Below, piece after piece: positions 17,272-23,544 of a stretch of DNA of 64,000 bases. Source of the stretch: Hyphomicrobiales bacterium (lineage in GTDB: Bacteria; Pseudomonadota; Alphaproteobacteria; Rhizobiales; Rhizobiaceae); the NCBI GenBank assembly GCA_900465665.1, contig UBJO01000028.1, positions 1-64,000 of the forward strand, in the 5' to 3' direction. The notes under the pieces are model-generated. The model ran no database searches and was not told the DNA's origin. It saw nothing but the letters and a program-made list of their open reading frames with translations. A program made the position numbers and the translations under genes. The number at the start of each line of letters is the position of its first letter. Within the stretch, counting starts at the first letter, position 1.

Positions 17272-17567
17272 TGCTTACTACCCTTGAGCCCATTCGCTGC
17301 CATCAGCGCGTGATAGTATTCCTCGACCTTCCGCATGGCCTCCCGGCCTTCCACTTCATATCCAGTGTGTGGGGTATGCCGGTGGCGGACGTGAGGACCA
17401 TGGGCCGCCCAATGCCACTTCCCCTTCGTCGGCCCATGCTCCTGCAACTGTATCCTCCCTATCCCGATATCACCGTCATACCCGCACCAGTCGGAATCGC
17501 TCGGCTCGTCGTTCTCGTCCAGCTTCGTGCGGCGCCAGTGGTAGAGGGGTTGGTAGCGATCTGGCAT
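17268..17567 (-). CDS. Small phage protein preceding the SNase-like gene
   Basis: A 99-residue protein, rich in His, Trp, Gly and acidic residues: YDGDIGIGRIQLQEHG and a HWAAHGPHVRHRHTPH stretch that could bind metal. No named domain is recognised. Its stop overlaps the SNase-like start by four bases. It is the first gene of the minus-strand operon that runs to 16122, with the promoter expected in the 110 bases to its right, where TTTTGCAAAA-type repeats sit. Confidence 0.66.
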   Translation of the reverse strand: MPDRYQPLYHWRRTKLDENDEPSDSDWCGYDGDIGIGRIQLQEHGPTKGKWHWAAHGPHVRHRHTPHTGYEVEGREAMRKVEEYYHALMAANGLKGSKQ

Positions 17568-17678
17568 GGAATTGTTCCTCTCCCAGAACGTCTGCCGAAC
17601 AGGTTTTGCAAAACGCGAAGGATAACCTGCAAAACATCCGCTTGACGAATCCGCCTAACTCGTTGATTTGAAGGGAGC

Positions 17679-17763
17679 GCGGGCGTGGCGAAACTGGTAG
17701 ACGCAAGGGACTTAAAATCCCTCGGCCTTGGCTGTGCGGGTTCGACCCCCGCCGCCCGCACCA
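17679..17763 (+). tRNA. tRNA-Leu (anticodon UAA)
   Basis: The acceptor stem GCGGGCG pairs with CGCCCGC (17753-17759), the genomic CCA ends at 17763, and the anticodon loop is CTTAAAA within the AGGGA/TCCCT stem, giving UAA. A long variable arm and GGTTCGACC T-loop fit a leucine tRNA. It sits at the right edge of the prophage with its 5' end facing the phage. A minus-strand open frame across it is antisense coincidence except where the VanZ-like gene runs into its 3' half. Confidence 0.95.
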
Positions 17764-18152
17764 ACTTTCCCTTGCGCATCCCGACCTTCAGTCCGCACTG
17801 AATTTTGCCGGCGAAGACGGTTCACCAGCATGCCGATTAGAACGCCGAGGCAAGCCCCCACGGCTTTGACTGCGGCGTCGTGCATCCGCGCGTGCCGCGT
17901 CGGCGAAAGATACTGCAGAAGCTCGATCCCGACGGCGCCGACGACCAGGAGGGCGGCGACCGCCAGCCAGTGCCTGGGATAAGCCACGGCAAAGGCGAGA
18001 CCGACGACCAGATAGGCAAGCGCCCGGTCGAGGTTGACTGAAGTAATCGTATGAGGACGAAGGCCGATCGGCGAGACCGTTACGAAAATGATGGCGGCGA
18101 GTAAGAGCCAGGCGATCGGCTTTGAAAATTTGTCTGCTGTCATGAAACTCAC
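17712..18152 (-). CDS. VanZ-like membrane protein
   Basis: The 146-residue protein has four hydrophobic segments and the VanZ-like pattern HTITSVNLDRALAYLVVG and GIELLQYLSPTRHARMHDAAVKAVGA, the conserved His/Asp region of the family (glycopeptide-resistance VanZ relatives, function in rhizobia unclear). It lies on the minus strand and its C-terminal ~17 residues (GGGGRTRTAKAEGF) run antisense through the 3' half of tRNA-Leu. The real protein may therefore end near there, or the annotation of its tail may be an accident of the frame. Start alternatives are 18152 and 18143. Confidence 0.8.
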   Translation of the reverse strand: MSFMTADKFSKPIAWLLLAAIIFVTVSPIGLRPHTITSVNLDRALAYLVVGLAFAVAYPRHWLAVAALLVVGAVGIELLQYLSPTRHARMHDAAVKAVGACLGVLIGMLVNRLRRQNSVRTEGRDAQGKVGAGGGGRTRTAKAEGF

Positions 18153-18316
18153 ACTATTGATGTCGTCACGCGTTTTCAGCGCACATCCGCGTTACCGGGG
18201 TGCTTTCCCAAAACGCGCATCACCGCGCTCTACCGAACCGTTGTGGTTGAAAATGGGCTTCTTTCGAGGGTCTGCCTATGGCATAGCGTGGGGCGCAATA
18301 ACAAGGGACTGAGACC

Positions 18317-19567
18317 GTGACCAGACAGAATGTCGAAGCTGCCGAAGAGGCTCTGCGCAGCTTATTTCCGGCAACGCCGCTGCAACTCAACGAGCATTTG
18401 TCCGCCCGCTATGGCGCCGACATTTGGTTGAAGCGCGAAGACCTGTCGCCCGTCCGCTCCTACAAGATCCGTGGTGCCTTCAATTTCTTCCGCAAGCGGA
18501 TCGAGGAAGGTGCGTCCGGCAAGACCTTCGTTTGCGCGTCTGCCGGCAATCATGCGCAGGGCTTTGCATTCGTCTGCCGCCATTTCGGCGTTCCCGGTGT
18601 CGTCTTTATGCCGGTGACGACACCGCAGCAGAAGATCGACAAAACCCGCATCTTCGGCGGCGAGTTCATCACCATCAAGCTGACAGGCGACTTCTTCGAC
18701 CAGTGCTACAAGGCAGCCCGCGATCACGTCGAGACGATCGACGGCGTCATGGTGCCGCCCTTCGATCATGAAGATATCATCGAGGGCCAGTCGACGGTGG
18801 CCTCCGAGATCATGCAGCAGCTGCCCGAGGGCACGGTGCCCGATCTCGTCGTCATGCCTGTCGGCGGCGGCGGTCTGGCGGCCGGCATCAGCGGTTATCT
18901 CAAGGACACGGTGCCGAGCACGGGCTTCTTCTTCGTCGAACCCCAGGGCGCGCCGAGCCTTAAGCGCAGCATCGAGGCCGGCGAGGTCGTGACACTCTCC
19001 AAGGTCGACAATTTCGTCGATGGCGCGGCCGTTGCCCGCATCGGCGACCTCAATTTCGCTGCGCTGAAAGGCTTCCCGAGCAATCAGGTGATGTTGATGC
19101 CGGAGAACGCCATTTGCGTGACGATCAACGAAATGCTGAACGTCGAGGGCGTGGTACTGGAACCGGCAGGCGCCCTGTCGCTGACGGCAATCGCCACGAT
19201 GGATCCCGAAGCGATCCGCGGCAAGACGGTGGTCGCGATCGTCTCCGGCGGCAATTTCGATTTCGAGCGGCTTCCGGATGTGAAGGAAAGGGCCATGCGT
19301 TACGCGGGCCTGAAGAAATACTTTATTCTCCGCCTTCCGCAGCGCCCCGGCGCGCTCCGCGACTTCCTCAATCTGCTCGGTCCCGATGACGATATCGCCC
19401 GCTTCGAATATCTGAAGAAGACCGCCCGCAACTTCGGTTCGGTCCTGATCGGCATCGAAACCAAGGCGCCGGAAAACTTCGCGGCGCTGTTCGCGAAATT
19501 CGAGACATCGGGTATCAGTTTCGAGGACATCACCGAAAACGAGATCCTCGCGAACCTCATCATTTAA
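18317..19567 (+). CDS. ilvA: Threonine ammonia-lyase (threonine deaminase)
   Basis: This 416-residue PLP enzyme deaminates threonine to 2-oxobutanoate, the first committed step of isoleucine synthesis. The Lys that holds PLP is in SPVRSYKIRGAFNF (residues 45-58), followed by ASAGNHAQGFA and the glycine-rich PVGGGGLAAG phosphate loop. Residues about 330-416 resemble an ACT-type regulatory tail, with GLKKYFILRLPQRPGALRDF. Length fits the biosynthetic, allosterically regulated form. The start is GTG 18317, behind AAGGGA. It is separate from its VanZ-like neighbour, which is divergent. Confidence 0.92.
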   Translation: MTRQNVEAAEEALRSLFPATPLQLNEHLSARYGADIWLKREDLSPVRSYKIRGAFNFFRKRIEEGASGKTFVCASAGNHAQGFAFVCRHFGVPGVVFMPVTTPQQKIDKTRIFGGEFITIKLTGDFFDQCYKAARDHVETIDGVMVPPFDHEDIIEGQSTVASEIMQQLPEGTVPDLVVMPVGGGGLAAGISGYLKDTVPSTGFFFVEPQGAPSLKRSIEAGEVVTLSKVDNFVDGAAVARIGDLNFAALKGFPSNQVMLMPENAICVTINEMLNVEGVVLEPAGALSLTAIATMDPEAIRGKTVVAIVSGGNFDFERLPDVKERAMRYAGLKKYFILRLPQRPGALRDFLNLLGPDDDIARFEYLKKTARNFGSVLIGIETKAPENFAALFAKFETSGISFEDITENEILANLII

Positions 19568-19628
19568 CTTTCACGGCAACGGCCCTATTTAACCTTGATG
19601 GCATCCGCCCTCATCACAAAGGCGTATC

Positions 19629-19958
19629 ATGGCTTCGATCTTTTCCAGCATTTTCTCCATGTTCTCTGGCGGCGAGAAGCAGCCGGGCGCGGCTTCTTCG
19701 GGCGCTGCTTCCGATCCGCAGCCCTATGCCGATTGCACGATTTATGCCGAACCGATGAAGGAAGGCGGCCAGTACCGTCTGGCCGGCCGCATCGAGAAGA
19801 CCGTTGGCGACGAGGTGCTGGTCCGCAATTTCATTCGCGCCGACATGTTTTCGTCGACGGATGATGCGATCGAATGCACGGTGCGCAAGGCGCAGCAGAT
19901 CATCGATCAGAACGGACCATCCCTGTTCAGCGACGGAGCCAAGGTTCGTCAGGTCTGA
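19629..19958 (+). CDS. HlyU-like transcriptional regulator family protein
   Basis: A 109-residue protein whose N-terminus (MASIFSSIFSMFSGGEK) and body (YRLAGRIEKTVGDEVLVRNFIRADMF, then FSSTDDAIEC) match the HlyU family, small proteins first described as activators of haemolysin genes in Vibrio and widespread in rhizobia with unknown targets. It starts 60 bases after ilvA, but the gap contains no clear terminator, so it might be read from the ilvA promoter. Function here is not known. Confidence 0.78.
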   Translation: MASIFSSIFSMFSGGEKQPGAASSGAASDPQPYADCTIYAEPMKEGGQYRLAGRIEKTVGDEVLVRNFIRADMFSSTDDAIECTVRKAQQIIDQNGPSLFSDGAKVRQV

Positions 19959-20132
19959 TCATGGAAGGCCGGCGCGCCCTTGCGTGTTGAGCGGTCGCGC
20001 CGCCATTCCCTCATGCTATTTTAAAACATTGCGGCGATCCTGCGCTCAGCAGACATTGCAGGAATATCCAGTGCCTCAGAATGCCCGCCGCACATTCGCT
20101 GCCGATACCGCCGACAAAGCGTTCGAGGTGCC

Positions 20133-21446
20133 GTGGCATGGCAATATTGGCGGGAGGTCGCGGCGTTGATCGCAAACGTCAATCTCATCCTCTTCGTCGT
20201 CGAGGCCATCGGCTACTTCACGCTGATGGTGACGCTGCTGCATTTTCGCGCGCGCATAGGCCTCGGCATATTCCTGACGGCACTCGGCGTCATGCACTTC
20301 ATGGAGACCTACCTCGCGGCGGTCTTCTATGTCGAATTGCCGTTCGGGATCGTCTCGCCGGGATCATCGGTGTTCTTCACCGGCAAGCTGATGATGATCC
20401 TGATGCTCTATCTTCAGGAAGACGCCGCCGTCGTCCGCCAGCCGATCTACGGGCTTTTCATCGGCAACCTTCTGACCGTCGCGATCGCCTGGATCGTGCA
20501 ATGGCACGCGCCGCTGGAGCTTACATCAGGCGCGCTGCCGAGCGATGAATTTCTGAAGGAAATGGGCTGGCTTATGCTCTGGGGCACGGCCATCCTCTAT
20601 CTCGACGCCATCGGCATCATCCTGCTCTACGAGCGGCTCGGCCGCTATTTCAGGCAGCGGCCAATCCTGCGCTTCATGATCTGCGGTTTCGTGCTTTTGA
20701 CCTTCGACCAGATCGCCTTCTTCGGCGCGCTGCACTATTCGGTCGGCGTCCCGCTCGCCGCCTTCTGGGGTGGTTGGAAGGCGAAGATGTTCGCCGTCTG
20801 CATCTACACCGTGCTCTTCGCGATCTACGAGAAATGGATCGGTCGGGCAGTCACCACATCGAGCGCACGCCCGATCGGAGACATCTTCAGCGACCTGACC
20901 TTCCGCGAACGTTACAACGATCTCCTGAGCCGCACCGGCCGGGACGTGCTGACCGGACTTTACGACCGCACGCGAATGGAGCTCGAAGCGCCGGTCATGA
21001 TCCGCGAATCGCTGCGCCAAGGGCAGTCCGCCACGGTAATGATCCTCGATGCCGATCACTTCAAGAACGTCAACGACGTGTTCGGCCACCTGCAGGGCGA
21101 CGACGTCCTGCGCGCGATAGCAGCCCGCCTGGGCTCGATCCTGCGCGCCGGCGATCGGGTCTTCCGCTTCGGCGGCGAGGAATTCGTGGCGATCTGTCCC
21201 GTGACCGATCACGCCGAGGGCCTGCGTCTGGCCGAGAGGTTGCGCTGGACGATCGAAAACAGCGTCGCGACACCCGATGGCAAGCCGGTAACGATCAGCA
21301 TCGGCGTCGCGACAGCCACCGAAGATGGCGACGCCTTCACCGCGATCTTGTCGGCAGCGGACGAGCGGCTTTATTGCGCCAAGAAGAACGGCCGAAACTG
21401 CGTCTTCGGCCAGACCGGAGTCCATGGCCTCACGGTCGCCGGCTGA
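20133..21446 (+). CDS. Membrane diguanylate cyclase (GGDEF) with seven-TM-type sensor
   Basis: A 437-residue protein with five to six hydrophobic helices in residues 1-230 and a GGDEF domain from about 265. The active site reads RFGGEEF, and RAGD lies five residues before it, the inhibitory I-site (RxxD). ILDADHFKNVNDVFGHLQGDDVL is the preceding DxxxFKxxND block. It makes cyclic di-GMP from GTP at the inner membrane, with feedback inhibition, so it can steer motility versus exopolysaccharide or biofilm formation. The start is GTG 20133; a TTG at 20166 has a better-spaced GGGAGG and would remove eleven residues. Confidence 0.88.
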   Translation: MAWQYWREVAALIANVNLILFVVEAIGYFTLMVTLLHFRARIGLGIFLTALGVMHFMETYLAAVFYVELPFGIVSPGSSVFFTGKLMMILMLYLQEDAAVVRQPIYGLFIGNLLTVAIAWIVQWHAPLELTSGALPSDEFLKEMGWLMLWGTAILYLDAIGIILLYERLGRYFRQRPILRFMICGFVLLTFDQIAFFGALHYSVGVPLAAFWGGWKAKMFAVCIYTVLFAIYEKWIGRAVTTSSARPIGDIFSDLTFRERYNDLLSRTGRDVLTGLYDRTRMELEAPVMIRESLRQGQSATVMILDADHFKNVNDVFGHLQGDDVLRAIAARLGSILRAGDRVFRFGGEEFVAICPVTDHAEGLRLAERLRWTIENSVATPDGKPVTISIGVATATEDGDAFTAILSAADERLYCAKKNGRNCVFGQTGVHGLTVAG

Positions 21447-21460
21447 CAGTAAGTTCCTAC

Positions 21461-21494
21461 AAACAAAAAGACGGCCGGCAAGCCGACCGTCTTC
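21461..21494 (-). terminator. Terminator for azoreductase
   Basis: AAGACGG and CCGTCTT with adjoining CCGGC/GCCGA bases form a hairpin between the convergent diguanylate cyclase and azoreductase genes. On the minus strand it is followed by TTTTTGTTT, so it terminates the azoreductase transcript. Confidence 0.72.
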
Positions 21495-21515
21495 CTGAAT
21501 TGATTGCCCTTTAAA

Positions 21516-22130
21516 TTAGGCAGCGAGCGCGAGTTCTTCAGCGCGTGCCTTGGCAGCGCCGACAGCCTTCTCGGCTGCTTCGGGACCAAAGGCCAGGCCT
21601 TCGACGTAGATGGTCTCGACGTCGGTGATGCCCATGAAGCCGAGAACGGTCTTCAGGTACGGTACCGCATGGTTCATGCCGGCAGCCGGACCTTGCGAGT
21701 AGACACCGCCGGAGGCGAGAACGACGTAGACCTTCTTGCCGGTGGCAAGGCCAACCGGGCCGTTTTCGGTGTACTTGAAGGTCAGGCCGGCGCGGGCGAC
21801 GTTGTCGATCCAGCTCTTCAGCGACGAGTAGATGTTGAAGTTGATGAGGCCGGTGCCGATGACGATGGTGTCTGCTGCGAGCAGCTCGTTGACCAGCTCG
21901 TCGGAAATCTTCGCGGCTTCGTTTTCTTCGGCCGTGCGGGCGTCAGCCGGCTTGCGGATCGCGCCGGTGAAGAGGTCGTTGATATGGGCCAGCGGGTTCG
22001 CGGCGAGGTCACGGCGAACGACGACGCTGCCGGCCTTCTGCGACTGGAGCTTGCCAGCGAGGTCTACGGCGATATCGGTCGAAAGCGACTCAGCGCGCGG
22101 GCTGGAGGTCAGAAGCAAAATGGACGACAT
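21516..22130 (-). CDS. azoR: FMN-dependent NADH-azoreductase
   Basis: This 204-residue flavodoxin-fold protein carries the AzoR pattern: ILLLTSSPRAESLST near the N-terminus for the FMN phosphate, then LINFNIYSSLKSWIDNVARAGLTFKYTENGPVGL, with the flavin/substrate loop. It transfers hydride from NADH through FMN to azo compounds or quinones. The family protects against quinone and thiol stress, often as a target of a divergent LysR regulator, which is exactly the arrangement here (lysR starts at 22266). The start ATG at 22130 has only a weak ribosome site (ATCAT run). Confidence 0.88.
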   Translation of the reverse strand: MSSILLLTSSPRAESLSTDIAVDLAGKLQSQKAGSVVVRRDLAANPLAHINDLFTGAIRKPADARTAEENEAAKISDELVNELLAADTIVIGTGLINFNIYSSLKSWIDNVARAGLTFKYTENGPVGLATGKKVYVVLASGGVYSQGPAAGMNHAVPYLKTVLGFMGITDVETIYVEGLAFGPEAAEKAVGAAKARAEELALAA

Positions 22131-22217
22131 GATTGATAATCCTTTGGTCTTTGCGTTTGCGGCGCGATCGGGGGAAGGTCGAACCGCGTCTTCGAGTGAA
22201 GAAATAGGTCTAGCGGC

Positions 22218-22257
22218 CTATCGAAAAAACTGTGATAATGTCGATCAAGACTATCGA
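22218..22257. promoter_or_regulatory. Candidate LysR operator between azoR and lysR
   Basis: The 135-base divergent intergenic region has a palindrome TCGAT-N7-ATCGA at 22241-22257. It also has CTATCGA twice in direct orientation, 22218-22224 and 22251-22257, 33 bases (three helix turns) apart. Such inverted repeats with repeated half-sites suit dimeric LysR-type binding. Spacing is not the textbook T-N11-A, so this is a candidate, not a certain site. Confidence 0.5.
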
Positions 22258-22265
22258 TCGATTGG

Positions 22266-23243
22266 ATGGATGTAATGTTGCCCAACCCGACACTGGACCA
22301 GCTGCAGGTTTTCCTGACCGTTGCCGAGACCGGGAGCTTCTCGGCCGCCTCGCGCGTGCTCAATCGTGCCCAGTCGGTGGTCAGCTACACCATTGCCAAT
22401 CTCGAAGCACAACTGGAAATGCAGCTGTTCGAACGCTCCGGTGCCCGTCAGCCGAAGCTTACCGAGGCAGGCAAGGCCATGCTTGAGGATGCCCGCCGGC
22501 TGATGACTGACCTGCAGGTGATGCGGGCGAGGGTGAAGAGCCTGAAGGAAGGGCTGGAAGCCGAGGTGGATGTGGCGATCAGCGTCATGGTGCCGTCGCA
22601 GGCGGTCGTCGCCGTGCTCACGGAGTTCCGCGATCGCTTTCCCTCCGTCACGCTCAATCTAAGTGCTGGCGAACTCGGCATGGTCATGGAGGCCGTCCTG
22701 TCGGGCAAGGCCACGATCGGCATAGGCGGAGCGCTCCTGAAGCAGGACGACTCCATCGCCGTCGACAAGATCGGCCACTCCTTCATGATCCCGGTCGCCG
22801 CGCGCTCCTACCCGCTGGCTGATATTGAGAGGCCGCTGACGCTCGCGGATGTTCGCGAGGAAGTGCAACTCGTCGTCACCGACGCTTCCGGGCTCACCAA
22901 GGGCCGTGATTTCAACGTGCTGTCCTACAAGACGTGGCGCGTCAGCGACATTGCCACCAAACACGCGCTGATCCGCGGCGGCCTGGGTTGGGGCGGCCTG
23001 CCGGCGTCGATTATCCGCGAGGATTTGGCCAACGGAACGCTCGTCCATCTCGATCTGCCGGCCTACGAGCAGGGCGAGTATCCGATCTATGCGATACGGC
23101 GCATTGCAAACCCGCCGGGCCCGGCTGCCACATGGCTGATCGAAGCTTTCCATTCGAAACTGTCGTTCTGCCCAAACCACGCCGATTTCACCGCGGCGCT
23201 GAACGAGATCAAGGCTCCCGATCTGCCGCTCGCGGCGGAGTAG
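22266..23243 (+). CDS. LysR family transcriptional regulator divergent from azoR
   Basis: A 325-residue LysR protein. The winged-helix DNA-binding domain fills residues 5-65 (LDQLQVFLTVAETGSFSAAS, then RAQSVVSYTIANLE, and LFER). The effector domain of two alpha/beta lobes follows (VAISVMVPSQAVVAVLTEFRDRF). It most likely controls the adjacent azoR in response to a quinone or azo-type inducer and represses itself, as many LysR regulators do. The start could be ATG 22266 or 22275; the latter keeps the standard LysR N-terminus. The stop lies at the edge of the palindromic element. Confidence 0.86.
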   Translation: MDVMLPNPTLDQLQVFLTVAETGSFSAASRVLNRAQSVVSYTIANLEAQLEMQLFERSGARQPKLTEAGKAMLEDARRLMTDLQVMRARVKSLKEGLEAEVDVAISVMVPSQAVVAVLTEFRDRFPSVTLNLSAGELGMVMEAVLSGKATIGIGGALLKQDDSIAVDKIGHSFMIPVAARSYPLADIERPLTLADVREEVQLVVTDASGLTKGRDFNVLSYKTWRVSDIATKHALIRGGLGWGGLPASIIREDLANGTLVHLDLPAYEQGEYPIYAIRRIANPPGPAATWLIEAFHSKLSFCPNHADFTAALNEIKAPDLPLAAE

Positions 23244-23533
23244 GCGAGGCGTTAGAGCCCTTCCTGGTTAGATTGAAGCATTCTGTTGGCTCAAACGGAG
23301 TCGGATGGTCGTCCGGCCGGCGCGTGTCATAGCCAACGCATACGGCCAAGCTGGCCGGACGATCAGGCGGCCCGTTTCAGCCAACCCGAAGGGCCGGGCA
23401 TCTTTCCGCCAGGATCAAAGGCGATCGGCTCGACCGTACCTGGGGTATGCCCTTCGCCAATCGCCTTTGCCCTGACGAAAACCTACTCCGGCAGAATGCT
23501 TCAAGCTAACCAGGAAAGGCTCTAAGCCTCGCC
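23243..23533. repeat. 291-bp palindromic intergenic element with long terminal inverted repeats
   Basis: The stretch between lysR and cpdB is built of palindromes. About 43 bases at each end are inverted copies: GGCGAGGC, TTAGAGCC, TTCCTGGTTAG and TTGAAGCATTCTG at 23243-23286 recur in reverse complement at 23491-23533, with a few mismatches. Inside are two further hairpins, TGGTCGTCCGGCC at 23306-23318 pairing with 23353-23365, and CAAAGGCGAT at 23416-23425 pairing with 23460-23469. No coding frame is convincing. The layout fits a rhizobial intergenic mosaic element (RIME-like) or a small non-autonomous transposon; I have not compared it to known repeats. The left end overlaps the lysR stop. 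Confidence 0.78.
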
Positions 23534-23544
23534 TGTAGTCTGTC

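Larger units (their letters stand above)
1..17567. mobile_element. Right arm of a tailed-phage prophage
   Basis: Tail, lysis and accessory phage genes fill this stretch without interruption by core genes. The order is tape measure, tail-tip proteins, fibre, endolysin, holin-like protein, spanins and then cargo, which is the late-gene order of a siphovirus-like temperate phage. Host-like genes start at the tRNA-Leu and VanZ-like gene immediately to the right. The left end, capsid genes, integrase and repressor are outside the window, so I cannot tell whether the prophage is complete. The right boundary is placed just after the last phage-like gene and could lie anywhere between 17567 and 17679. 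Confidence 0.88.

Noticed and set aside
17459..17779. Minus-strand open frame across tRNA-Leu with AAGVEPAQPRPRDFKSLAS
   Set aside because: Well-known false protein from tRNA antisense sequence; it only reads the tRNA backwards.
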